Shown here: positions 22,419-33,641 of the stretch, one piece after another
Layout: each line of letters opens with the position of its first letter
How positions within the stretch are numbered: position 1 is the stretch's first letter
Source: Capra hircus
Lineage: Eukaryota; Chordata; Mammalia; Artiodactyla; Bovidae
DNA length: 64,000 bases
Assembly (NCBI RefSeq): GCF_001704415.2
Contig: NC_030811.1
Span: 55,417,591 to 55,481,590, forward strand
Reading direction: 5' to 3'
The notes under the pieces: generated by a model
The model's database searches: none
What the model was told of the DNA's origin: nothing
Seen by the model: the letters and a program-made list of their open reading frames with translations, nothing else
Position numbers and translations under genes: made by a program

Positions 22419-22721
22419 CAGCTTGAGCTTCTCACAGGGGAACCACCTGAAAACGACACAAATCTACATCCATATAACTGGACAGGAGAAAAGAGTGGCC
22501 GGACTCCAGCTGCTAAGATCCACTCTGCCATGCATCCTGGCGCTGCCTTTGCTCCTGGTGATGGCCAGCAGCCTCCCTGCTCAGGGACCCATTTAGCTGC
22601 CTTTACTCAACCCTTCTTGGGCAGCAGTACCAGAATGTCTCCTCCATCGTGGGCAGAATTAGATCCAGGCCCTCCATCAAATTGTCCTGTTGGAGAAGAG
22701 GATACAGATGTCTTCCTCTAG
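22419..22721 (+). CDS. ITPRID1: ITPRID1 last coding exon and stop codon
   Basis: The acceptor follows TTTCTTTTTAG at 22418. The exon finishes the helix with QLELLTGEPP and then encodes a Pro/Ser/Gly-rich tail containing LHPYNWTGEKSG and ending in GEEDTDVFL before TAG at 22719-22721. The exon gives 100 residues plus the stop. The acceptor is a tandem TAGCAG, so the first Gln can be included or skipped by use of the second AG (exon from 22422). No AATAAA was seen in the first several hundred bases after the stop, so the end of the 3' UTR is not placed. Confidence 0.88.
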   Translation, partial: QLELLTGEPPENDTNLHPYNWTGEKSGRTPAAKIHSAMHPGAAFAPGDGQQPPCSGTHLAAFTQPFLGSSTRMSPPSWAELDPGPPSNCPVGEEDTDVFL

Positions 22722-24137
22722 GTCGGAGCAGGTTTGATGACCTTCCTACAAAATGTAAAACACATGCTAGCCAGAGCAAGCATATCTAAATTTTCCCTAA
22801 GGAGAAATACCTATCAACCCTTCATCAGCCGCTGTTTTTTGAATATTCTACTCTACGGTTAAACCTGGGAGGAATATGTTAATATTCATTTGATATAGAA
22901 TAAGTGAGCACCTACTATGTGCCTGGCATAGAGTGCAGTAGCCAAGATAACTAGATACACCTCAAGGTGCATGTGGTGTCCAGTCTTTGCCCTGCTGAAA
23001 CTTAGAGTATGCTGGGGGAGACAGAATGTAAACATATACATAGGTAGGAATCTGAAAACTGTGAACTTGCTTTGAAGGAACTATATTAACAGGGTTTCGT
23101 GAAAGAGTGTACTAGGGAGTCTGAGTTAACCTCAGCATATCAGGAGGGTCTGCTTGATGATCCAGGTCTCAGAGGTACCAGACTGTCCTAAAGCCTTGAG
23201 TCAGTCAGCGAGCCAGACTTACAGAGGAGGCTCCCACCAGATGCCAGGGCCTCCTCTTGTGCTGCAGACAGAGCTGTGAGCAAGAAACAGTTTCTACTCA
23301 CAAAGAATTGGAGGAGGAGTGAGAAGCAGCAACCACAGCAACAAACAAGTAAATAAGATAGTGTCCGGTCTGCGCCGTGGTGAAGACTCTGTGAGGATAT
23401 TGGAGAAGATGATGTGAGATGAATAATGTGCCTTGTACACCAGAGCATTCAGCCTGGCTAAAGGGAAGCTATATGGGAGAGGCCTGAATGCTGAGGATGA
23501 GGAAGCCATGTGAAATCCTGGGGAAAGAACGTTTAAAGCAGAAGGAATGGAAAGTTTAAAGGCTCCGAGACACAAACTGCCTTCACTGTTGAGCAAAGGA
23601 GTGACAGGGGCGTGGAGGGAGGGGAGGTCTGAGAGGTGGCCTTCAGGATGACTGTAGGCTGGCATCTGAGAGCCCGAGTTTTTCCCAAGTGTGATGGAAG
23701 GCCACGGTGGGTTTTAAGAAGGATTGTCATATGATCTGCCTTACATTTACCATTCACCCTAACAGCCTTGTGGAGAAGGCACCACTGGAGACTCACCACT
23801 GGGCAGGGTTCCCAGTTAGAATAGAGCTCCCAGTTAGAAGGCAGCTGGTGTCACCCCCACAGGGGAGAAGCAAAGCTGTCACGTTGCTTCCGTCCAGCTG
23901 GGGAGGCTGGGGAGCCCCCACCCCCCGCCACCCCAGGGAAAGGCCGGGAGCTGAGCAGAGGGCTGCACTGGCAGTCTCTACTGCGGCGGACCATCCAAGG
24001 AGGGGAAATGCACGAAGAATGGAGCCGCCAGCAACAGCTTCACGGAAAATTGCCCCTTGAGGGAAGTTCATAATTTATGTAAAATGGGCAAGTGCAAGGA
24101 CTCCGAGAAGTTATTTCATTGGAAAATATCTATTACT
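22722..24137. other. ITPRID1 3' UTR (undefined end) and downstream ancient repeat
   Basis: No AATAAA or ATTAAA was recognised soon after the stop. From about 22900 to 23760 the sequence resembles a very old mammalian dispersed repeat (TACTATGTGCCTGGCATAGA; later GTGATGGAAGGCCACGGTGG then a CATATGATCTGCCTTACATT stretch). A related block occurs at 39690-39990. I could not name the family. 23890-24060 is locally CpG-richer. Confidence 0.4.
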
Positions 24138-24149
24138 AGACCCTAACTC

Positions 24150-24425
24150 CGGAGAAGGCAATGGCACCCCACTCCAGTACTCTTGCCTGGAAAATCCCAT
24201 GGACGGAGGAGCCTGGTGGGCCTCAGTCCAGGGGGTCGCTAAGAGTCGGACACGACTGAGTGGCTTCACTTTCACTCATCACTTTCATGCATTGGAGAAG
24301 GAAATGGCAACCCACTCCAGTGTTCTTGCCTGGAGAATCCCAGGGACGGGGGAGCCTGGTGGGCTGCTGTCTGTGGGGTCGCACAGAGTCGGACACGACT
24401 GAAGCGACTTAGCAGCAGCAGCAGC
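24150..24425 (+). repeat. BovA2 dimeric SINE with 12-bp TSD and AGC tail
   Basis: Dimeric BovA ending in an (AGC)n tail. AGACCCTAACTC is duplicated at 24138-24149 and 24426-24437, so the insertion is complete and relatively young. Confidence 0.94.
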
Positions 24426-24437
24426 AGACCCTAACTC

Positions 24438-25525
24438 ATAGCCGGTTTCCATTCTTCATCCCCCTTGTGTTTTGAAAACCCTTTGGCTTCAGTGAAGCTC
24501 TTCTACCCTTCTGGCCACCCTGCAGTTTCCTCTGTTGACTATACTTCCTCAGAGTGTGGACATCCCCTTTCATCCTCAATTGTCTTCTTTGTCTTTTTCC
24601 ATACTTCGTCTTTCTCAATATACACACTCACTCTAGAGACCCAGTCCCCAGCTCCCTCCAGAATTCCTCTCCAGCTTTGTCTACTCTCTACAAGATGGTT
24701 TCATCTGGAAGAACTGTCTCCTTGTCTCACTCAGTATCAATCTTTTTGTTTCTGTGTGAAACACAGCACCCCATGCCAAGAGCTTATATGACAATCTCTT
24801 ATTCTCAAAAGCAGCCCATAGCAAAACTGCTCATTAGACATAGAAAAATACTTTTTCTGAGAATCTATATCAAAGCTAAAAAAGTTCTGTTTGGAAGTTT
24901 GGAATATTGACAAAGCTCAGACGTGTTTTTGAACTGAGTTGCTTCCACATGAAACAGGTGGAAATGATATTTAATGGTTGTGAGTTTATACAATCAAATT
25001 GCATAAAAGGGACCAACCCTGTAAGTTGCCATATAAAAATAGAAGTCTCTTACCTGTGATGAGACAAACTTCCCCTCTTTGAAGCCTCTCAGTGCTAAGG
25101 GAAGCATGCCCCATGTGAATGAGGAGGAGGCTAAGATATGGAGAGAATGATCTATACAGGTACACACCGAGTCCCGCACTGTATTACTAATGAGAAGCAC
25201 CTGCACACTGGGATTAAGGGTTCAAGCTGTAAATTTAAATCGAGAAGCTCAAATCCAGCTCCACTATCGATGTTGGATAAATTGCTTACCCCTAGTGCCT
25301 TCATCTGTACATTATTAGAGTTAATGCACGTTTAGTCCTTTAGAACAAGCCTGCAACATTGTTCCCATATGATTCCATACAGAGTATAGCTCAGTATGAT
25401 TACTATGCTGCTGCTGATGAGAATAAGAGTAGAGGCAGTTTTTGAATATCTTCTTACGTGCACAGTACTGGGCTAAGCACTTTTTATGCATTATCACCTA
25501 TCTTATCACCTAGAGGCAAGAATTA

Positions 25526-25570
<45 letters not shown>

Positions 25571-26768
25571 TGTGCACGCACATACTCAAAAAAACTATGA
25601 ATTGTCTCAGTTCTGACAACTAGTAAGGTGTTGAGCTGACTCTCTGATTCCCTGTTTTGCCAGTGGTTCACCATAATGGCTCTACCAAGCCGTAGGGCTT
25701 GTGTGGAGCCTACAGGTGCGTCCACATCAACCAGGTAGCCCTGCTTCTGTCTGTGATATTTATTTAGCTTTAGCAGAGATTTTCCTTTAAAAACAAAATT
25801 TCATTCTATATAAAAGTTTGAAAACACAGCACTATGTTAATGGCATATGACTCTTGTAGCCAAACACAGGTTCTGAGTTGCTTTCTTGAAAAGTGATGAC
25901 TTCCTCCACAAAGACTCGTTGGGAACCTACCATCCTAGCAACTCTTAGCTTACTCTGACTTGTCCCATTGCCAAGAATAATGGCAAGAGTTCCTGGTAGT
26001 CCCTGAATGATTTTCTGGGAAATCTCATTGTTCTGTCTTCAAGTTCCAAGATCCTTCATTCTCTTTTTTATGAAGTTAAATATATCCAAGTTGACTTTAC
26101 TCAGGGAAATCCAGGCCACATATTTGAAATCAGAAATCATTGAAGTAAATATTTGTACAAAGTTAAAACACAGAAAATCTTTTAATTATAAAACACAACT
26201 CAGGGTTGGAATGATTCCATTTCAATGAAAAAGAAGAAAAAAATAAAAACCACATTGCCTGATCATTTTCAAATTTAGAAGTTGGCAAGGGAACAATTTA
26301 ACTTCTTTTATATGGCAGGACAGGGGTCCTTTCCTGTATTAATTTTCTTCCATCTAGATTCCATTTCAATATTCGAAGCCAAAGATTTGAATAGAGAAAA
26401 CTGAGTTAGAAACAATAATTGGAAAACCAGGTCACATATTTCCCTTTGTTTTGTTATGCATGAGTGAAGACCCAAGTTGCACAATGAAGACAAAAGATAA
26501 AACATTGAAGGTTGCTCTGAACCTCAGCACATGCATATGCTATGGAGATTTGTGTAAGGAAATCTTCCTTTCAGTCCACAGAAAAGCATGCTCACAAATT
26601 CCATTAGATTTTGCTTAACAGATATACTTTTATATGTGCATTTTTGTCTGCAAGGCCAAGAGTTACCTTATCTTCAAAAATAATTTTGCTAAAATGGAAA
26701 AAATAAAATCAGAAGGCTTTCTAATGACTTGAAAACCTAGTCTACCTATTTCTTTGTTGAGAAATGAT
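24438..26768. other. Intergenic DNA with a CA microsatellite and MIR relic
   Basis: A dinucleotide (CA)n lies at 25528-25566 and a minus-orientation MIR piece at about 25440-25520. Nothing else is recognised. Confidence 0.5.
25528..25566. repeat. (CA)n microsatellite
   Basis: About 19 uninterrupted CA units; likely polymorphic. Confidence 0.97.
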
Positions 26769-26780
26769 TTCTGATGTATA

Positions 26781-27589
26781 GTCAAGTCAGTTCAGTTCAG
26801 TCACTCAGTCGTGTCCGACTCTCTGTGACCGCATGAATCGCAGCATGCCAGGCCTCCCTGTCCATCACCAACTCCCGGAGTTCACTCAGACTCACGTCGA
26901 GTCAGTGATGCCATCCAGCCATCTCATCCTCTGTCATCCCCTTCTCCTCCTGCCCCCAATCCCTCCCAGCATCAGAGTCTTTTCCAATGAGTCAGCTCTT
27001 CGCATGAGGTGTCCAAAGTACTGGAGTTTCAGCTTCAGCATCATTCCCTCCAAAGAAGAGGCACAAGCTGGAATCAAGATTGCTGAGAGAAATATCAATA
27101 ACCTCAGATATGAAGATGACACCACCCTTATGGCAGAAAGTGAAGAGGAACTCAAAAGCCTCTTGATGAAAGTGAAAGTGGAGAGTGAAAAAGTTGGCTT
27201 AAAGCTCAACATTCAGAAAACGAAGATCATGGCATCTGGTCCCATCGCTTCATGGGAAATAGATGGGGAAACAGTGGAAACAGTGTCAGACTTTATTTTT
27301 TTGGGCTCCCAAATCACTGCAGATGGTGACTGCAGCCATGAAATTAAAAGACGCTTACTCCTTGGAAGAAAAGTTATGACCAACCTAGATAGCATATTGA
27401 AAAGCAGAGACATTACTTTGCCGAATAAGGTCCATCTAGTCAAGGCTATGGTTTTTCCAATGGTCATGTATGGGTGTGAGAGTTGGACTGTGAAGAAAGC
27501 TGAGTGCCACAGAATTGATGCTTTTGAGCTGCGGTGTTGGAGAAGACTCTTGAGAGTCCCTTGGACTGCAAGGAGATCCAACCAGTCCA
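26781..27589 (-). mobile_element. BovB LINE insertion with 5' inversion (twin priming), 12-bp TSD
   Basis: 26781 to about 27055 is the BovB 3' end in antisense (TCAGTTCAGTCACTCAGTCG onward). At about 27057 it switches to BovB sense sequence running to 27589 (reverse transcriptase C-terminal part, GCACAAGCTGGAATCAAGAT to AACCAGTCC). The two pieces are adjacent on the full element but in opposite orientation. TTCTGATGTATA is duplicated at 26769-26780 and 27590-27601, so both pieces came in as one insertion. A 268-codon frame crosses the junction (26833-27639) but is chimeric and not a gene. The catalytic motif reads YEDD rather than the usual YADD. Confidence 0.92.
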
Positions 27590-27601
27590 TTCTGATGTAT
27601 A

Positions 27602-29167
27602 ATACAGGTCATAAAATAGGATATTTGTACAGAGATTAAAGGATAAAAGTTTTCTGTGTGGGAGGAGAGAAGTTTTGAAATGTTTTATTGTAAATTGACG
27701 TGTTGCATTTCTAATTTCAGATTTTAATGCAAACAGCAAAAAACACTCATAATTTGCAAAGATTATAGGTTATTTGAAATGATGTCAAATTGTCTTGCAA
27801 ATGAGAGAAGGTGAACAGAACCCAAAATATTGGTGGCATTTTTCTTTAACCCAAACTCAGGCTCTACTAGTCTAATTTTCCAACGTTAATAGACCAGTAG
27901 TTTAGTATGAGATGCTCCCTTTCTAAGTGAACCGAATTTTGTAAAGACAGAAACTTGCACATCACGAATGATTTCTTATCATTAGATTCAATTTGAAGAC
28001 TTTTCCCTTGTGAGTGCTTTAAGAGCTCAGTGCTATCCTATGCTGGTAACCCTCTAGCCCTCAGGCCAGTCCTTCTCTATTCATTCAACAGGAGAATGAA
28101 AGTAAAAGAAATGTATTTACTTCCTAAATACACCCACAATTTCTTCACTATCCTTCCCATTATCATTCAATAATTGCTTATTTGCTAACGACAATGTACC
28201 AGAGCCACAAGACATCTCTATTTTTCTTTTTTAAAGCAAATATTTCAGGGTATTTAAAAGTATATAATTTCTAACACTTTAAATATAATAAGTATAGTAA
28301 GTCTTTACCCATAGAAAAAAAAGTTAAATGTTTCTTTTGGACTGTCTATATTCTTCTATGGAGACGGGTGGGCATTTGTCAAATATATTTCTCTGTTGCA
28401 TTTTTTTATAAAGAAAATAAAATTTACTTTCTTATTATCTATTGACACAGTTTTCTTGAACCGTTGAAAACTGTTAAATCTCATGAACTTCCCATTGCTT
28501 TAACGAGTACATAACCCTGATGCATTACAGAGGAAAGTTCCCTGCCCTGTTCAACTCTCATTCTTGCCCAGTTTTTCATTTATCTGTTCTTTACAGTCTC
28601 AACCTCCAGCAATCCCTTTACCGCTTCCATCCATAGTGGAAGTTCCAAGTGGTAGCGTAGGATATTTGTCTGACACTTGGTCACTTTATGTGTAAGCTCT
28701 TATATTTTCTTAACCCTCTACTGCCTGTTTAATCTGAATGACTGTAGAGTGATGGATCATACAGTTGCCTTCTGAAAACTCTTAATTAAAATAAGCATGC
28801 TCTTTGAAATTTAGAAAGGTAATGGTTTTCCTTTCTTGTGGTTGAGTGGTCTGCTTTCTGAAAAACTGTAGCTTTCAAGAATATTTCATGCTTCCTTTTG
28901 TAAAACATTCAAGTCATTTAAAATTACAGCAAGAACTTCTAACCCAATCTTACTCACTCTTGTATCTTTCACATCTGATAACAGTGTCTTGCTCATAGTC
29001 ACTTCTTTACATTATTAAAATAAATTAAGGAGAACTGCTTTGCTTTGTGTAAAACAAGGTTTAGGGATCTCTCTTCATTTATGCTCGAGGTGAGACTTAC
29101 TTATACATGTATCTATGTAAAGTCATAGACCACTACAACATGTGACACTCTCTTTATAAGGACACAT
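27602..29167. other. Intergenic DNA, nothing recognised
   Basis: AT-rich with no coding frame of note and no repeat I could assign. Confidence 0.45.
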
Positions 29168-29506
29168 TGTAGACTGAATTGTGTCCCCCAGAATTCATCA
29201 TCTTAGAGCCCTAACCCCCAAAGTGACTGTATTTGGAGATGGGGGTGTTAAGGAGGTAATTAAGGTTAAATGTAGTGGTCCCATAAGGGTGGGACCCAAC
29301 CCATGTGCTCATGGACAAGGCCATGTGAAAACGCAGAGAAAAAGGAAGCCATTTACAAGTCAGGAAGAGAGTCCTCACCAGAAACCAACCCTGACAACAC
29401 TGGGAGCTTGGACTTCTAGTCTTCAGAACTCAGAAAAAAATAAATGAAATGTCTGTTGTTTAAGCCACCCAATATTTTCTTATGGCAGCCCAAGCAGACT
29501 AGTACA
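29168..29506 (+). mobile_element. MLT1-type MaLR LTR
   Basis: Begins TGTAGACTGAATTGTGTCCC and ends GCAGACTAGTACA (TG...CA). It contains CCCTAACCCCCAAAGTGACT and the 3' GTTTAAGCCACCCA region with an AAATAAA poly(A) signal near 29440. Confidence 0.85.
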
Positions 29507-29650
29507 GATTTTGGTGCCAGGAAGTGGGGTGCTGCTGTAACAAATAAAATGTGGGCGTGACATTGGAACTGGGTGGTGAGTAGAGGCTGGAAGAGTTTTG
29601 AGGTACACGTTCTCTTCAAAGCAAGCTTTCTCGTTTTTGCAATAAGGATG
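29507..29650 (+). mobile_element. Start of MaLR internal region
   Basis: GATTTTGGTGCCAGGAAGTG and GAGGCTGGAAGAGTTTTGAG follow the LTR directly and match the usual beginning of MaLR internal sequence, so the upstream LTR is a 5' LTR and not a solo LTR. No gag frame remains. Confidence 0.65.
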
Positions 29651-29996
29651 GACTGAGACTTTCCCAAATCTTTATGTCTGATTCCTTTTTGCTTAATAGT
29701 CCTGTTGATTTATCTCCTTCCTCTTGTGTTTTATTATAAGCAGTAAGGAGAAAGCAGGATGTACCTTCAATACTTGGCTTAGAATCCTCAGCTAAATATC
29801 CAATTTCGTTGCTCAGATGTTCTACTTTGCACAAAACACAAGAACTCAATTTAGTCAAGTTCTTTGCCATTTTATAATGAGGGTCAAATTTTCTCTAGTT
29901 TCTAATAGCATACTCCTCATTTCTGTCTGAGGCCTGAGACCCCACCAGAATTGTTTTAATGTTCATACTTCTACCAGCAGTCTGCTAATGATGATG
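29651..29996. other. Intergenic DNA, perhaps more MaLR internal sequence
   Basis: No clear signal; the 84-codon minus frame at 29616-29870 has no recognised domain. Confidence 0.35.
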
Positions 29997-30026
29997 ATAT
30001 ATATATATATGTATATATATGTATAT
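29997..30026. repeat. (TA)n simple repeat, left part
   Basis: Alternating TA/GTATA. It resumes at 30290-30330 on the far side of a SINE. Confidence 0.9.
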
Positions 30027-30289
30027 GCGTGGTCAGTCACTACAGTCGAGTCCGACTCTCTATGACCCCATGGCCCATGGCCCGCCAGGCTCTTCTGTCC
30101 ATGGGATTCTTCAGGCAAGAATACTGAAGTGGGGTGCCATTTCCTTCTCCAGTGATAAAGTATGAAGTGAGTGAAGTCACTCAGTCGTGTCTGACTCTGC
30201 GACCCCATGGACTGCAGCCCACCAGGCTCCCCTGTCCATGGGATTTTCCAGGCAAGAGCACTGTAGTGGGGTGCCATTGCCTTCTCCAG
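30027..30289 (-). repeat. BovA2 dimeric SINE, antisense, inserted in TA repeat
   Basis: Two antisense monomers (GGTCAGTCACTACAGTCGAG; GAAGTCACTCAGTCGTGTCT), each ending in CCTTCTCCAG. The TA-rich flanks make the TSD impossible to delimit. Confidence 0.9.
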
Positions 30290-30700
30290 ATATATATGTA
30301 TGAAGAAAAAAAAAATATATATATATATGCATATTCTCTAAGACAATAGAAGCTTTCTCTCCAGCTCTCCTCTTTTCTTCCCAAGCCCTCACCAGAATTG
30401 CCTTTAACATGTTTCTACCAACGGTCCCTTCAAGGAAATATAAGCTTTTTCTACCATGCTCCTAAAAAGAACTATGCTGCTCAAAGTCATGCTCCCTTTC
30501 TCAGGGCAACTTGCATCTAATGACTGGTTGATATGAAGGAATGGAAGCCAAGACCCCTCACCTCAACTTAGGACAACTCTCAAGAATCACTCTGGCTTCC
30601 AAACTCACCTTGGAGTTGCTTGAGACTTGTTGGAACTACAGCCCAAGTCTTTCCTTTGTCCAATCCTGCTTTCTTATCTCACAGATGTTAATTACAAGAG

Positions 30701-30916
30701 TGTGGTAAGTCCCTTCAGTTGTGTCCGACTCTTTGCAACTCTATGGACCATAGCCGGCTGGCTTCTCTATCCATGGGATTCTCCAGGAAAGAATACTGGA
30801 GTGGGTTGCCATGCCCTCCTCCAGGAGATCTTCCCAACCCAGGGATCAAACCTGCGTCTCTTACATCTCCTGCATTGGCAGGTGGGTTGTTTACCACTAG
30901 TGCTACCAGGAAACCC
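30701..30916 (-). repeat. Bov-tA SINE, antisense, 11-bp TSD
   Basis: TGTGGTAAGTCCCTTCAGTT to CTACCAGGAAACCC. AATTACAAGAG is duplicated at 30690-30700 and 30917-30927. Confidence 0.93.
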
Positions 30917-31341
30917 AATTACAAGAGCACTCTTAATAAATTCTAAATCTCCATTTCAAAGCCTGCTTCCTTGGAAACCTAATCTGTGATGCCATTTTAG
31001 TTTGAGTTTTCTTAGAATTAGGTCCTGAAACAAGGATACAAATTCAAATCGTTTGTTTGAGAAGTCATCCCTAAAAACATTACTAAGGCAAGTGGGGAAG
31101 TAGGAGAGGCAATGAGTGAAAATCAAATGTATGCATTGTCAAGCAAGTTCACTAAGAGTGGGCAAACAGAACTTAATTCCACCGGTGAAATCTGAGACCT
31201 CAGTGCTTCAGAGTTATCTTGTTCAAGGGATATGGGAGCTGGGGTATTTATTCCTCAACTTTCATCAGTCATTGGTTGAAAACTGCCCCTCTAGCATTAA
31301 TTCCCCAGTATTATCAGATAGCTCTGTATAGAGGAAGAATT

Positions 31342-31618
31342 GGAGAAGGCAATGGCACCCCACTCCAGTGCTCTTGCCTGGAAAATCCCATGGGCGGAGG
31401 AGCCTGGTGGGCTGCAGTCCATGGGGTCGCTAAGAGTCGGACACGACTGAGCGACTTCACTTTCACTTTTCACTTTCATGCATTGGAGAAGGAAATGGCA
31501 ACCCACTCCAGTGTTCTTGCCTGGAGAATCCCAGGGACGGGAGAGCCTGGTGGGCTGCCATCTATGGGGTCGCACAGAGTCGGACACGACTGAAGCGACT
31601 TAGCAGCTTAGCAGCAGC
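31342..31618 (+). repeat. BovA2 dimeric SINE with 12-bp TSD and AGC tail
   Basis: Near-consensus dimer ending TTAGCAGCTTAGCAGCAGC. AGAGGAAGAATT is duplicated at 31330-31341 and 31619-31630. Confidence 0.94.
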
Positions 31619-31630
31619 AGAGGAAGAATT

Positions 31631-32114
31631 AGATCCATTGATCAATGTTCTGTATGAACTGGAAGTTGGAAATTTTATCAGAGTGAAAAATAAGTGTCGA
31701 GAGGTATATACACTATATAACTAAAAAATTAAACGTTACCCATATATACCAATAAACCATTGCACACTGTATTCATGTTTCTCCCTGTTGTAGTCGACTG
31801 CACAGATTTCTGAACCCTTTGGTATATACCTTTGAATACTCAAATCAAACATAACCTCCTCTCAACAGTATGCCTGGTTCTTTCTTTTTACTTGAATAGA
31901 GATGACTACCTCCTCCTTTGTGTCACCAGAGTCCCTTCTATGGACTTCATCCTTAATTCCAATGTGACAACTTCAGAGTCAGTTTCTTGATGGGAGAGCT
32001 GAGTTTTGATCTTCCTGAAATCACTTGTACTGAGCACCATATCTTAAACATAGTAGGAATGTTTGGTGAAAAAAAAGTTGAAATACAAGACTAGTCTCAA
32101 AACTGAATTCCTGA
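31631..32114. other. Intergenic DNA, nothing recognised
   Basis: No coding or repeat signal supported. Confidence 0.4.
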
Positions 32115-33330
32115 GTGCTATTTCCACTGGTCGTGAAAATATGCTTTGACAGTATTTTTCCTCCAACATTTAAAAAATGTTATCCCACTGGTGTCCTGTT
32201 GTTGCTTTTGTTCTTCGCCTGCATGGTTTTTGATGAGAATATCTGCCATCATTTGAGTCACAGATTCTTTCTTTACTGTATTGGTTTTCTACGACCTTTT
32301 CAAGATTTCTTGCTTTGTTTTGGTTTTTACTCTTTGATTATGATGAGTAAGAGCATGTTTTCTTTGAGTGTATTCTATTTGAAGTTTGCTGAATTTAGTG
32401 CATCTGCAAATACATGTCCTTTACCAAATTTGGAAAATTTTCAGACATGATTTCTTTAAATAGGTTTGTGCACAAATTTCTTTCTCCTCTTCTTCCAGGA
32501 CTATAATCATAGTGTATAAGAACTTATGATATTGTCCCACAGGTCTTTGAGAGTCTGTTCATTTTTTATCAAACTTTTTTTTTCTTCTGTGCTCTCCAGA
32601 TTGGATAATTTTTGTTGATTGACCTTCAAGTTCATTGGCCCTTTTTTTTTGTTCTCACCTCCATTCGGTTTTTGAGGTCCTCTAGTAGACATTCTAGTTC
32701 TGTTATTGTATCTATCAATTCAAAAGTTTCCACTTGGTTCTTTGGCATGCCTTCTATCTCTCTGCTGAAAATGTCTATCTTCATTCATTTTGAGAATGTT
32801 CACCCTTAATGCATGAATAATCATTATAAGATGTGCTTTTAAATATTGGACAATTCCTACATCTAGGTCATTTTAGAGTTTGCATTTGTTGATTACTTTT
32901 TCCCTTGCAGGTTATTTACATCTTCCTGGTTCTTTGTACGCTGAGTAACTTTGGATTGTATCCTGGACAATTTATTATGTTTTGAGATTGACTGTGGGAT
33001 CTGTTAAAATTTTCTGAGGAGTGTTAATTTCTTTTGTTTTGTGTTTTCTTTAGTAGCCAGTCAACCTAGTTAGGCTCAGACCACAGTCCTGACCTAGCCT
33101 CAGGTTGTGGCTCTATTGTCAATTTAGTTTTCATGGTTGTTCTGTACTATCTGGCCTACCTGTTCACGCATCATCCAGGACTCCGTCCAGGACCGGATGG
33201 TGGTCTACACTGTAGTTCAATCTCAAAGGCTTTTCCATGTTGCTTATGATAAAGTTCTACACATGCATGACTCATGATGAGCCCAATACTTTATACTCCG
33301 ATTTAAAGGATTCCTTTCTCCAGCTAACTT
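32115..33330. mobile_element. Probable old L1 5'-end region
   Basis: CCCACAGGTCTTTGAGAGTC and neighbouring T-rich text with GGATAATTTTTGTTGATTGA resembles the 5' UTR/5' end of old mammalian L1 elements. The orientation was not settled. No open ORF. Confidence 0.5.
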
Positions 33331-33446
33331 CTCTTTGTAAATCCCCCCACATTCTCTGACTCCTATTGACTCCTTTGCATGGCTCTGCCTAGAAAACCAT
33401 GGTTTTAGCATTCATGTACTGTAATGAACTTACTGAAACTGGATTT

Positions 33447-33641
33447 GTGTGTGTGCTCGGTTGCTAAGTCATATCCCACTCTTTGTGACCCCCATGGACT
33501 ATATCCCGCCAGTCTCCTCTGTCCATGGGATTTCCCAGGCAAGCATACTGAGTGGGCTGCCATTTCCTCCTCCAGGGAATCTTCCCAACCCAGGGCTGGA
33601 ACGAGCATCTCCTACATTACCACTGAGTCACCTGGAAAGCC
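33447..33641 (-). repeat. Bov-tA SINE, antisense
   Basis: GTGTGCTCGGTTGCTAAGTC to CTGAGTCACCTGGAAAGCC. Confidence 0.9.

Larger units (their letters stand above)
13716..22721 (+). other. ITPRID1: ITPRID1 (CCDC129) gene, 3' part, five exons
   Basis: Five exons (13716-13798, 14392-15687, 20735-20862, 21852-21963, 22419-22721) join in frame across GT-AG introns of 593, 5047, 989 and 455 bp to give 639 residues and a stop. The product matches my recollection of the C-terminal two thirds of mammalian ITPRID1, a protein of about 1040 residues: a serine-rich acidic stretch, the KSVSLD-type motif, a Cys/His-rich segment, a coiled coil rich in Glu and Leu, and the terminal residues DTDVFL. The family (with ITPRID2/KRAP and TESPA1) is named for an N-terminal domain that binds IP3 receptors at the ER; that domain is not encoded here, so the gene is partial and begins left of the window. 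The direct function of ITPRID1 itself is poorly known. Intron 1 carries a Bov-tA SINE, intron 2 several SINE/LINE insertions, intron 3 an L1 relic with a SINE, and intron 4 a MIR. Paralogues ITPRID2 and TESPA1 are the main alternatives, but the large-exon sequence fits ITPRID1 best. Confidence 0.85.

Noticed and set aside
24165..24430. Tandem sequence as a segmental duplication
   Set aside because: The two near-identical halves are the two monomers of a BovA2 SINE, within one TSD.
26833..27639. 268-codon frame on the + strand
   Set aside because: It crosses the junction of the inverted BovB pieces; the N-terminal part is antisense BovB and the C-terminal part RT. Chimeric, not a gene.
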